Positions 38,599-47,094 of a stretch of 64,000 nt of DNA are shown here, piece by piece. Within the stretch, counting starts at the first letter, position 1. Each line of letters starts with the position of its first letter. The position numbers and the translations under genes were made by a program. Origin of the DNA: Marinomonas pontica (GTDB taxonomy: Bacteria; Pseudomonadota; Gammaproteobacteria; Pseudomonadales; Marinomonadaceae); contig NZ_JAODTL010000053.1 in NCBI RefSeq assembly GCF_026191375.1, forward strand, positions 62,001 through 126,000, in the 5' to 3' direction. The notes beneath the pieces were generated by a model. That model was not told where the DNA came from, made no database searches, and was given only the letters and a program-made list of their open reading frames with translations.

Positions 38599-40137
38599 AT
38601 GTCAGCATTTAAAATTGAGTCCTGTTTTGGGGCTGATATCAACGTTGGGTATTTTGACATCGATGAAATACTCAGCATTTTGGGCATCAAAGAAAAAGTT
38701 GTTAACAGTAAGCGTGTTCAAAGCCTTATTAAACTTCATGGACGAAAAGATCGTATTGTGAGTGTGGCCATGCGCCAAGTGGCTTTTGATCTTTTACGTT
38801 CTGATTTAGATTCTTCTTTCCTTCCTTATGATCCGTATTTTACGGATGACAAATTATTAAATAGCCGACGTGAAAGACTTTACGATGCACAAGAGCGATT
38901 TCTGGTGTTGTGCATGTCTATCGCAAGTGGGCGTTCCGTTCGCAGTCTAAAAAAACTCAATCCAGATTTAAATACCAAAGAATTACGCAGTAAGCATGCT
39001 CGTGGGCAAAGCTTGTTTCGTTATTTTCGCCAAGAGCTCAATGAGCAAACAAGAGAGTACATTCTTAGTTATAAAGATCGCATGAGCCATCGTTCTAATG
39101 CTGAAAGTGTCAAAAGTAACGTTTCTCCTTTGGCTGAATCCGTACCATTAAAATCGACAGTCATGAAAAAAGAGCCTGTTGATACTAAATTGATTCCTAC
39201 TTCATTTGATGCAGAAACTGCGACGGCTTTAAAGCTTTTTCAAGACGGGCATGCCTTGTTAGTCACTCAAGTAGAGCGTTTTAGACGGGGTGAACAATTA
39301 GAAATGTTGGAGCTGATGAAGTTCTGTCGCCGTTTGATTGAGTCTCATACCCGGAATAACTTCTCCTTGATGGCGATTCGTCATATAAAAGACGCCTCAA
39401 CGTATCTGGAGCAGCATGCCATGGGGATGGCTGTGTTGGGGATTCATTTTGCGAAAGCCATGAAGCTATCAAGAGCGTACATTGAAGTGATTACGCTGGG
39501 GGCTTTGTTATTTGATTTGGGCCGCTTCCGATTGCCGATGGCCATGGTGACTAAGTCTTCTAAAATGACGAATGCAGAATTTGATTTGTTCCGCAAGCAT
39601 ATACAGTTTGGCGAGCAAATTTTGCAAAAGTGTGAAGGGGTGCCTAAGGCGGTGTATCAAATGCTATTAGATCATCACGAAAAAATTGATGGATCAGGTT
39701 ATCCAGAAGGGAAACAAGATCAGGAAATCTCAGTGTATGGAAAAATAGCAGCGATCATTGATGCTTACGATGCCATGACATCGGAGCAACCGCATAAGCC
39801 GTCAATGGGGCCTATTAAGGCCTACCAGCAGATGCAAAAAGAGTCAGGTTTAGCGTTCGATAAGCAATTGCTCGGCGTGTTCTTAAAGAGTATTGGGCGC
39901 ATCCCTGTTGGTTCTTGTGTTTTGCTGTCTAATGGGCGGGTCGGTTTTGTACTGACGCTTAATAAAGAGTTTCAGCCGTCGTTGGTTCGACAGGTGTACA
40001 GTATGACCAACAAGGCGTTTATTGAGTCATCCGATATTGAGCTTAATAAGTCGGCCAACTTACGCACAGAGGTGGTGATTGAAAAAGAAGTGGATCCTCA
40101 ATCTGTAGGGCTTCAATTTATTAATCACATTTCCTAG
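38599..40137 (+). CDS. HD-GYP domain protein with an altered metal site
   Basis: 512-residue protein of unknown specific role. The N-terminal 170 residues match no family I recognise. Residues about 225-440 form an HD-GYP-type domain, a fold found in cyclic-di-GMP phosphodiesterases. HHEKIDGSGYPEG (H359-H360 to P369) is well kept. The usual HDIGK box is F305-D306-L-G-R309, so the first His of the HD pair is lost. Hydrolysis is therefore doubtful; sensing or binding of a nucleotide is possible. It is the third gene of the flgKL transcript, suggesting a role in the motility switch. A 7-bp repeat array starts 2 bp after its stop. Confidence 0.8.
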   Translation: MSAFKIESCFGADINVGYFDIDEILSILGIKEKVVNSKRVQSLIKLHGRKDRIVSVAMRQVAFDLLRSDLDSSFLPYDPYFTDDKLLNSRRERLYDAQERFLVLCMSIASGRSVRSLKKLNPDLNTKELRSKHARGQSLFRYFRQELNEQTREYILSYKDRMSHRSNAESVKSNVSPLAESVPLKSTVMKKEPVDTKLIPTSFDAETATALKLFQDGHALLVTQVERFRRGEQLEMLELMKFCRRLIESHTRNNFSLMAIRHIKDASTYLEQHAMGMAVLGIHFAKAMKLSRAYIEVITLGALLFDLGRFRLPMAMVTKSSKMTNAEFDLFRKHIQFGEQILQKCEGVPKAVYQMLLDHHEKIDGSGYPEGKQDQEISVYGKIAAIIDAYDAMTSEQPHKPSMGPIKAYQQMQKESGLAFDKQLLGVFLKSIGRIPVGSCVLLSNGRVGFVLTLNKEFQPSLVRQVYSMTNKAFIESSDIELNKSANLRTEVVIEKEVDPQSVGLQFINHIS

Positions 40138-40139
40138 CC

Positions 40140-40286
40140 TTCACCGTTCACCGTTCACCGTTCACCGTTCACCGTTCACCGTTCACCGTTCACCGTTCAC
40201 CGTTCACCGTTCACCGTTCACCGTTCACCGTTCACCGTTCACCGTTCACCGTTCACCGTTCACCGTTCACCGTTCACCGTTCACCG
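40140..40286. repeat. Tandem array (TTCACCG)21
   Basis: 147 bp made of exactly 21 uninterrupted copies of the heptamer TTCACCG (CGGTGAA on the other strand), without a single variant base. It begins 2 bp after the HD-GYP stop and ends about 115 bp before the first sigma-28 type site of the flagellin gene. Such perfect short repeats change copy number by slippage. Because it is outside coding sequence it could alter spacing, mRNA 3' end or leader, but not a reading frame unless transcribed into an unrecognised ORF. Confidence 0.97.
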
Positions 40287-40400
40287 CTTTCTTAATAGTC
40301 ACAATCACTGCGTTAGCCTATAGAGCTTGGCGCTGTTTCAATTCTGTTTCTCTCCATGTGAATTTTTATCACTAATTTGGCTGTTTTTAATGTTTTTTCT

Positions 40401-40427
40401 TAAAGTTATTGGCATTGAGTTCGATAA
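40401..40427 (+). promoter_or_regulatory. Upstream sigma-28 promoter of flagellin gene 1
   Basis: TAAA, 15 bases, TTCGATAA: one mismatch from the FliA -10 consensus. It lies about 175 bp before the ATG and shares CGATAACTTT with the downstream site. Confidence 0.6.
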
Positions 40428-40492
40428 CTTTGAGTGCCGCTTTTTTAGGTTTTAGAAAATGTAAAAAACTTAAAAAAAGCATTAAAAAATAT

Positions 40493-40519
40493 TAAAGGTC
40501 AGCGCAAACGTGTCGATAA
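40493..40519 (+). promoter_or_regulatory. Downstream sigma-28 promoter of flagellin gene 1
   Basis: TAAA (40493-40496), exactly 15 bases, then GTCGATAA (40512-40519), one mismatch from GCCGATAA. The predicted start is near 40526, giving a leader of about 75 nt. Confidence 0.82.
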
Positions 40520-40600
40520 CTTTAATAAGAGACAAAAACCAAATAACTAATTAAATCAAAAGGTTGTCTCGTTAAAAAAAATGATTTTAGGAGAGAAAAA

Positions 40601-41485
40601 ATGGCTTTATATGTAAATACTAACGTATCCTCGCTGAATGCTCAGCGACTACTTTCAAACTCTAGTCGAGACCTTGACACGGCATACCAACGCTTGTCAT
40701 CTGGTCGTCGAATTAACAGCGCAGCAGACGATGCCGCGGGTCTTCAAATTTCGGATCGTTTGACTTCTCAGATTAATGGTTTGAACCAATCTGTTCGAAA
40801 CGCAAACGATGGTATTTCCCTAGCGCAAACAGCGGAAGGGGCCTTGGACGAAACAACCAGCATGCTACAACGTATGCGTACTTTGTCCATTCAGGCAGCA
40901 AACGGATCTAACTCAGACAAAGACCGTGTCGCGCTACAACAAGAAATGGCGCAATTGTCCGAAGAGATTAACCGAATTGCAGCAACCACGACGTTCGGTG
41001 GAGCAAACTTACTAGATGGTACTTACCAAGGTATATTCCAGGTCGGTGCCGATGCCAACCAAACGATCAGTTTCTCATTAGAATTTGGTGGGGCGAATAA
41101 CTCTATTGATTACCAAGCGAACAACGGTTTCACCATGTCGGGTTTATCGAACCAAGCGCAAGCTCAGATCGATGTGAATACGGCCTCTGTGTCTACTATT
41201 GTGAACGCGCAAAGTATGATCGCGATCATCGATGACATGATTTCTGCGGTGGACTTTAAGCGGGCAGAACTTGGTGCGGTACAAAACCGATTCAGCTCAA
41301 CCATTACCAACTTGAGTAATATCTCTGAGAACGTATCGGCTGCACGAGCACGAGTGCGAGATGCCGACTTTGCTCAGGAAACGGCGAATCTGACAAGCAC
41401 GCAAATTCTTCAGCAAGCAAGCAGTACTATCCTTGCTCAAGCGAATCAGCGTCCACAGACTGCGCTGTCTTTATTAGGTAACTAA
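40601..41485 (+). CDS. fliC: Flagellin 1
   Basis: Filament subunit. The 294-residue protein has the conserved N-terminal D0/D1 ([20 protein letters not shown], then [20 protein letters not shown]). Its C-terminal D0 is [24 protein letters not shown], ending [15 protein letters not shown]. The central surface domain is very short. The TAGGAGAG site is strong. It is transcribed alone from sigma-28 type promoters and ended by a strong terminator. It is likely glycosylated, given the Maf/Pse genes nearby. Confidence 0.96.
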   Translation: MALYVNTNVSSLNAQRLLSNSSRDLDTAYQRLSSGRRINSAADDAAGLQISDRLTSQINGLNQSVRNANDGISLAQTAEGALDETTSMLQRMRTLSIQAANGSNSDKDRVALQQEMAQLSEEINRIAATTTFGGANLLDGTYQGIFQVGADANQTISFSLEFGGANNSIDYQANNGFTMSGLSNQAQAQIDVNTASVSTIVNAQSMIAIIDDMISAVDFKRAELGAVQNRFSSTITNLSNISENVSAARARVRDADFAQETANLTSTQILQQASSTILAQANQRPQTALSLLGN

Positions 41486-41594
41486 TGAGCAGATAACAGA
41501 ATGATGTGAAGCGGCACTAGACTGCAGCTTTTACAAATGATTCGAGTTTTTCTCGGAAAATGGGCTACTTCTCTCTCCTAGAGGTGCCTCTTAT

Positions 41595-41625
41595 GCCGGG
41601 TGATTATTTCACCCGGCTTTTTTTT
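41595..41625 (+). terminator. Terminator after flagellin 1
   Basis: Perfect 9-bp stem GCCGGGTGA / TCACCCGGC with a TTATT loop, followed by eight T. Confidence 0.94.
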
Positions 41626-43140
41626 GCCCAAATAGTGCCGTTTTAAGGCATTTGGGTGAGTTGGGAGTGGCTTTTTAGGCTTATGCCATAGGTGTTTTAT
41701 GGGTGATAGAGGCTGCCGTTATGGTGTGTCGTTGCTCTAGATCGGCTATGAGATGAGCTTTGAGTGGGTTGAGTTGACGTCTTGAACGTCTTTTTTGTCG
41801 AGTTGTGTTTGTGTCTGACACGGGCATCGCCGTCTAAAAAAAGCAACCTAATAACAATCGAGTTTGGATATAGGAAACATGAGAGTGAATTAGACGACAT
41901 GGGGATGGTATCGCATAGCCTTCATACAACTATGAAAGCGCGGCACGATGAAAACGCAATCAACGTGATTGTGTTGGATATTGGCGTACCCAAAAAAGGG
42001 TTGCTATGGCTGGCGTTTTTTCTGAGCTGCACCGTGGGGACATTTTTTCGTTAATACGAAGGGCTGTGTCTATTGAATAGATCGTCATTCGATCTTAGTC
42101 AGCACGGCTGCGTCCTGTTGTATTGGCGTGCGCAAAAAGCATGAGCGTCCAGACTGTGTGTCTATTCACTTGGTTGCTGGTATCTGGTTGCGAGCAAAAA
42201 TTTGTATACGAGGAAGGTACGTATTTGATGACTGTATTTTTTATAAGTCAGGCTGGTTGCTTTGGCTAGGCGTATGAGTGTCAGCGGGGGTGCGGGATTG
42301 TTTCTTTCCGGCGCAATCCGTATGGCCATACATAGCCTCACGTCATTTAAGTTTGAGGTGGCAAAGTTGCGCCTTCAATTTGACGTCGACCGTCATATTT
42401 TGTCGATCAAAGGCGGGCTGTCGAGATGACTACCTGTGTAGCCAGAAAATGCGGCTTTATTTGTCTGATGGTGCGTCGAGGGATTGGTGGTGCGCTGAAT
42501 CTGCATATTTCAATGATGCAACGGCACCGCTGTGTCTTCTTTTCAGCGGAATCTGTTGGATGGCATCTGTTTGCTTGGTAGCGCATTTGATGGGGTGGTC
42601 TCGGTGAGCGGAGTAAAGCGGCTGTTGTTGATGCTGAGCGTTATGTTTTGCCCAATTTTGCTTAAAAAGCGTGGCTTTTGACGGTATGGCTGCGCCTAAA
42701 AATGCGGTGCTCAATGTTGCTTGAGCGTTTTTGAGTTCGACTGTGTTTATGGGGTTACTGCCTTCGCACAGTTGTCAGAAATAACACGACTTGGCTGGCC
42801 ATGAATAGATGGTTATAGGGCGTTGTGACGTCAGTTATTAAGCGGCAATAAAATGGCTTTTTGCCTAATAGACAGCTGCGAATGGTGATTTGTTGCCGCT
42901 GTATCTGGGCGCTGTGTCGAAGGTTGTTTATGGGTTTTGTCAGTATTGTGCTCAAAACCCGTTTTAGTAAGCGCTTTAAGGGAATTTCTAGGCGGTTTTT
43001 GTATGAAAATCACACGCTTTAGAAAAAAAGTGCAAAAAAATTTAATTGTCTTTAAATTTATTTAAAACAATTAGTTAGGCATTAAATTGCCGTCTAAAGG
43101 GATGGTTTTTTCCTCTAAACGGAAAATAAATTCCGAAATT
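41626..43140. other. 1.5-kb stretch between the two flagellin genes without a recognisable gene
   Basis: Open frames here are short (90 and 109 codons at 41782-42054 and 42278-42607), lack convincing ribosome sites, and show no family signature. Codon use is unlike the neighbours (many Cys, Trp and rare codons). The plus strand is rich in G and T. I see no transposase remnant, tRNA or strong hairpin. It could be decayed sequence or could hold a small RNA; I cannot tell which. Confidence 0.5.
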
Positions 43141-43143
43141 GAC

Positions 43144-43170
43144 TAAAGGTTTTCAAAGTGTTGTCGAAAA
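43144..43170 (+). promoter_or_regulatory. Sigma-28 promoter of flagellin gene 2, overlapped by an inverted repeat
   Basis: TAAA, exactly 15 bases, GTCGAAAA (two mismatches from GCCGATAA). A perfect 9-bp inverted repeat AAGGTTTTC / GAAAACCTT (43146-43154 and 43166-43174) spans the whole promoter, suggesting a binding site. The predicted start near 43177 gives a leader of about 45 nt. Confidence 0.65.
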
Positions 43171-43221
43171 CCTTATACGATCTGCTTTTTTGCAGGATTT
43201 AATAAAACCTAGGAGGCTATG

Positions 43222-44106
43222 ATGGCTCTTTATGTAAATACAAATACTTCATCTTTAAGCGCTCAGCGCCAGTTGATGGGCTCTGCTAAATCTTTGGATA
43301 CTTCTTTCCAACGTTTGTCCTCTGGTTTGCGTATTAACAGCGCGGCAGATGATGCGGCAGGTCTACTTATTTCTAACCGTTTAACTTCTCAGGTTAATGG
43401 CTTAAACCAGTCTGTACGTAACGCGAACGATGGTATTTCTTTGTCTCAAACGGCTGAGGGTGCATTGGACGAAACAACAAACATGTTGCAACGTATGCGT
43501 ACACTTTCTATCCAGGCATCTAACGGCTCTAACTCTGATAAAGACCGCGCGGCGATCCAACAAGAAGTTAGCCAATTGTCTACAGAAATTAACCGTATCG
43601 CTTCTGACACTACATTCGGTGGCGAGAACTTACTGGACGGTACTTACAACGGTATTTTCCAAGTAGGTGCGGATTCAAACCAAACGATCAGCTTCAACCT
43701 AGTGGATGGCGGCGTGAACAACTCTATCGATTACGCAGGTAACGGTGGTTTCACAATGTCTGGTCTATCTAGTAGTGCGGCGACTGCACAGGTTGATGTA
43801 TCAACAGCGTCTGTTTCTACTGTTGCCAATGCGCAAAGTATGATTGATGTGTTGGACACTATGATTTCTGCAGTAGACTCTAAGCGTGCTGAGTTGGGTG
43901 CGATTCAAAACCGTTTTGGATCTACAATCAGTAACTTAAGTAACATTACTGAAAACGTATCGTCTGCTCGTGCTCGTGTACGTGATGCTGACTTTGCTGA
44001 AGAAACTGCGAAGCTAACAAGCTCTCAAATCCTTCAACAAGCAAGCTCATCAATCTTGGCTCAAGCAAACCAACGTCCACAAACAGCTTTGTCTCTTTTA
44101 GGCTAA
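43222..44106 (+). CDS. fliC: Flagellin 2
   Basis: Second filament subunit, 294 residues and closely similar to flagellin 1 along its whole length ([40 protein letters not shown], ending [11 protein letters not shown]). Two adjacent ATGs exist; the second (43222) is best spaced from AGGAGG. Codon choice looks more biased towards a high-expression set than in flagellin 1, so it may be the major subunit. It is followed by flaG, fliD, fliS and fliT. Only a weak hairpin near 44125-44144 lies between it and flaG, which may let some transcripts continue. Confidence 0.96.
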   Translation: MALYVNTNTSSLSAQRQLMGSAKSLDTSFQRLSSGLRINSAADDAAGLLISNRLTSQVNGLNQSVRNANDGISLSQTAEGALDETTNMLQRMRTLSIQASNGSNSDKDRAAIQQEVSQLSTEINRIASDTTFGGENLLDGTYNGIFQVGADSNQTISFNLVDGGVNNSIDYAGNGGFTMSGLSSSAATAQVDVSTASVSTVANAQSMIDVLDTMISAVDSKRAELGAIQNRFGSTISNLSNITENVSSARARVRDADFAEETAKLTSSQILQQASSSILAQANQRPQTALSLLG

Positions 44107-44170
44107 GAAGTAGTGGTAGCGGAAAGCTGGGGCTAAGCCCTGGCTTTTGTCTATGTGGAGGAACTCTGAT

Positions 44171-44593
44171 ATGTCAATCAATGCCAGTGATTTTTCTAAA
44201 CAGGGCCTTGGTTATTCTTTAAAGCCTGAGCAGCGTGCTGCTGAGGATTTTGCTGCATTGCGTCAAGCGAATGCTAAAGTAGTGCAAAATTCTGCCGATA
44301 CAAGCAGGGCTGATAAAGACAACCGAAATGCTCAATCCTTTCATTCCTCTGCCAAAGTTGAGCCACGTGATGTGGAGACAGTGAACCAAAAAATGTCTCA
44401 ATTAAATGTGCATTTAACCTTTGAAATGACAGAAGACAGAGAGCAAAATATTGTCAAAGTATTAGATCAGACGACAGGGGATGTGGTTCGCCAAATTCCA
44501 ACAGAAGAGTTTCTGAAAATGTCTGATAGAATTGATGCTATTATGAGTCAACTCAGCGATATCAAGGGAACCTTGGTAAATAGTGAGGTTTGA
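44171..44593 (+). CDS. flaG: FlaG family protein
   Basis: Small protein that affects filament length in polar-flagellated bacteria. I chose the ATG at 44171 behind GGAGGA, giving 140 aa. The family core is at the C-terminus: VHLTFEMTEDREQNIVKVLD, then QTTGDVVRQIPTEEFLKM. The N-terminal half is polar and probably flexible. It sits in the standard place between flagellin and fliD. Confidence 0.92.
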   Translation: MSINASDFSKQGLGYSLKPEQRAAEDFAALRQANAKVVQNSADTSRADKDNRNAQSFHSSAKVEPRDVETVNQKMSQLNVHLTFEMTEDREQNIVKVLDQTTGDVVRQIPTEEFLKMSDRIDAIMSQLSDIKGTLVNSEV

Positions 44594-44633
44594 TTTAGTT
44601 TATAGATGTTGTTAAGCGTCAGGAGATAAAGTT

Positions 44634-46328
44634 ATGTCGGTAGGCTCATTAGGTGCTGGATCTGGTTTGGATCTGGAATCCCTTGTCAAACAAATGGTGA
44701 GCGCCCAAAAAGACGTTAAGGTCAAACTTTATCAAGACAAAATTGACGGTTATGAAGCTGAGCTATCTGCATTAGGCAAAGTTGGCTCTGCCATTGATAG
44801 CTTTAAATCCGCCGTCGAGGCGCTTAAAGATGATGAACTTTTTACTGGGCGAGATGCAAAGATTGCTCAGCCAGAAGGTGAAGAGTCTATTGCAATAACA
44901 ACGGACAATACGGCATCGAATGGATCTTATGCAATTGATGTGAATCAATTAGCAAAAGGCAGCCGTGTTATGTCTGCGCCAGGCACTTTTTCGTCTGCAG
45001 ACGACGTTGTTACCCCTAAAAATGCTGAACTGACGTTTAAGGCCGGTAAACATGAGTTTACTTTGGACGTCAAGGCTGGCACGACCCTTTCCGAATTACG
45101 CAACCTTATTAACACGTCTGAAGACAACTTTGGTGTCTCTGCTAACCTAGTCGATGATGGTAATGGCAATTTATTTTTTACCGCCACGTCTTCGATTCAA
45201 GGATCAGGAAATACGCTGAAAATCATCAATACATCGGTGGTGACAGACGAACAAGGTAATCTTGTTGTGCCTGAAGAAGAACCGCCAGTTGAAGACGAGC
45301 CAATTGAAGAAGATCTACCAGTCGAAGAAGACGTAGTTCCAGAAGAGCTGCCAGAGACTCCGGTCGATGAAACGGATGAGTTAGATCTGCCTGGCGATGA
45401 ATTTGACTACGCAAATGATGGCCCCATTCCAGAAGATGATGCACCAGAAGTAGAAGAAGATACTCTGGATGCAAACGAAACGCCGATAGTCGAAGAGACG
45501 ACGGAAGACGACCCTGTCGAAGAAGACCTTGAAGACCAAGAAGCCGATCCGACAGCGATTGCAGCGAATACCTCCACATCTATGCTGGACAGCCTTTCTA
45601 CAGAAGGTGCGTTTGCTGGCATGTACACGCCGATGGGTGAGCAAGCCAGAGACGCTATTATCACTGTAGATGGCATTCAAATTCGAAACGATACCAACAC
45701 TTTTGATGGGGCGGTTGCTGGTCTGTCTATAGAAGCCTTGTCTGAAACCGATAAAACAACCAAAGTCGATATCAGCTTTGACCAACAGACCGTGCAGGAC
45801 ACAATCGAAGAATTTATTGCGTCTTATAATGATTTAGTCAGCCTATTGCAGACAAGCTCTGATAAAGGAGCGGTACTGAATGGCAACAGTATGGTTCGTA
45901 ATTTGCAGTCTTCGTTGTCGACCCAATTAATGACCAGCCACGGCAATACCAGCACCTTTACCTCTATTTTTGACCTAGGTGTCAAAATGGACAATCAAGG
46001 GATGCTGAGCTTCAACAGTGGTAAATTCAATGAGGCAATGAAACGGGGTTACAGTGAAATCGCCCCGCTGATTTCGGGTGAAAATGGCTTAGCTGAATCG
46101 CTGAATAACCTACTTTCTAGCTATACTGGATCCGGTGGAATGACAAATTCATTAAAGGATTCCGTTCGTCGGTCGATAGATAGTACAGAGGGGACGTTAG
46201 AAGCGTATGAAGACCGCATGGTTAAATACGAAACGTCCTTACGTTCTAAGTTTACAAGTTTGGATTCGCGCCTAGCAGACATGAATGCGCAAGGCGGTTA
46301 TCTGAACTCCGTATTGGCGAAAATGTAA
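44634..46328 (+). CDS. fliD: Flagellar filament cap protein FliD, with an acidic insert
   Basis: Cap that guides flagellin assembly at the filament tip (HAP2). The N-terminus MSVGSLGAGSGLDLESLVKQ and the C-terminal coiled-coil end (AYEDRMVKYETSLRSKFTSL) are typical. Residues about 210-307 (45263-45555) are a Glu/Asp/Pro/Val-rich low-complexity insert with a repeating PVEEDxxx-like pattern, probably disordered and strongly negative. This makes the protein 564 aa against about 460 in many relatives. Confidence 0.94.
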   Translation: MSVGSLGAGSGLDLESLVKQMVSAQKDVKVKLYQDKIDGYEAELSALGKVGSAIDSFKSAVEALKDDELFTGRDAKIAQPEGEESIAITTDNTASNGSYAIDVNQLAKGSRVMSAPGTFSSADDVVTPKNAELTFKAGKHEFTLDVKAGTTLSELRNLINTSEDNFGVSANLVDDGNGNLFFTATSSIQGSGNTLKIINTSVVTDEQGNLVVPEEEPPVEDEPIEEDLPVEEDVVPEELPETPVDETDELDLPGDEFDYANDGPIPEDDAPEVEEDTLDANETPIVEETTEDDPVEEDLEDQEADPTAIAANTSTSMLDSLSTEGAFAGMYTPMGEQARDAIITVDGIQIRNDTNTFDGAVAGLSIEALSETDKTTKVDISFDQQTVQDTIEEFIASYNDLVSLLQTSSDKGAVLNGNSMVRNLQSSLSTQLMTSHGNTSTFTSIFDLGVKMDNQGMLSFNSGKFNEAMKRGYSEIAPLISGENGLAESLNNLLSSYTGSGGMTNSLKDSVRRSIDSTEGTLEAYEDRMVKYETSLRSKFTSLDSRLADMNAQGGYLNSVLAKM

Positions 46329-46366
46329 ACGTTTTAAATTGTCTACACGTTTTAATGGGGTTGTTT

Positions 46367-46801
46367 ATGTACAAGAGTAAAGGGATCCAAGCTTATAGAA
46401 AGGACTCAATTAAGTCCGATTTAGCCTCTGCTGACCCTCACCGCGTCATTCAGCTCTTAATGCAAGGCGCGCTTGAAAAGCTGGCGTTAGGTAAAGGTTG
46501 TATCGAACGCGCTGATTGGGAAGGAAAAGCCGCTGCGTTAACGCGCGCGAGTGAGATCATCAATGCGTTAAGAGATGCACTAGACCGTGATGTTAATCCG
46601 GAGCTCGTGGACAATCTTGAGTCGCTTTACGAGTACATGATCGTACGTATTACGGAAGCCAGTATTGCCAAAGACACTGGCATATTAGACCAAGTTATGG
46701 GTCTAATTTTGCAGATTAAAGGCGCGTGGGATCAGATTTCACCGGCTGATAAGCAAGCCGCTTATGAAGGCCAAATGGAAGCTCGTGTAGGAGCTGTTTA
46801 A
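46367..46801 (+). CDS. fliS: Flagellar export chaperone FliS
   Basis: Cytoplasmic chaperone binding the flagellin C-terminus. I chose the ATG at 46367 (MYKSKGIQAYRKDSIKSDLA) because it matches the family and has GGGG upstream; the frame extends 4 codons further up. It is 144 aa. ASADPHRVIQLLMQGALEKL is the FliS signature. Its stop overlaps the fliT start by one base (TAATG). Confidence 0.95.
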   Translation: MYKSKGIQAYRKDSIKSDLASADPHRVIQLLMQGALEKLALGKGCIERADWEGKAAALTRASEIINALRDALDRDVNPELVDNLESLYEYMIVRITEASIAKDTGILDQVMGLILQIKGAWDQISPADKQAAYEGQMEARVGAV

Positions 46802-47094
46802 TGCTCGATATGTCACACTTGACGACGTTGAGTGACGCGTTAGAGCAAAGCATTATTGACAAAGACATAGAGCAAATACAGCAATTATGCGAAGACAATA
46901 GTGCTTTTATTTATACCATCGTGCCGCAGTCTAATGCGGCCGATAATGAAAAAATAAAGCAATTTATACTGGTACATCAAACGGCTACTCAGCTAATTCG
47001 TGATGTGCATGCCGAAATGCAAAAGCAACTTTACCAAACCAATAAAACCCGTAAGGGTGTGAGCAAGTATAAAGGCGTGAAAAATGCAAAATGA
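46801..47094 (+). CDS. fliT: FliT-like flagellar chaperone
   Basis: 97-residue helical protein in the FliT position after fliS. FliT binds FliD, and in enterics also FlhDC. The sequence is weakly conserved; assignment rests on place, size and helical pattern (LSDALEQSIIDKDIEQIQQL, then a basic C-terminus). It overlaps the following maf gene by 11 bp. Confidence 0.7.
   Translation: MLDMSHLTTLSDALEQSIIDKDIEQIQQLCEDNSAFIYTIVPQSNAADNEKIKQFILVHQTATQLIRDVHAEMQKQLYQTNKTRKGVSKYKGVKNAK

Noticed and set aside
40140-40286. CRISPR-like array
   Set aside because: The unit is 7 bp with no spacers, and there are no cas genes nearby. It is a simple tandem repeat.
41782-42607. Two small plus-strand open frames (90 and 109 codons)
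   Set aside because: No family signature, no good ribosome site, and Cys/Trp-rich composition unlike neighbouring genes.
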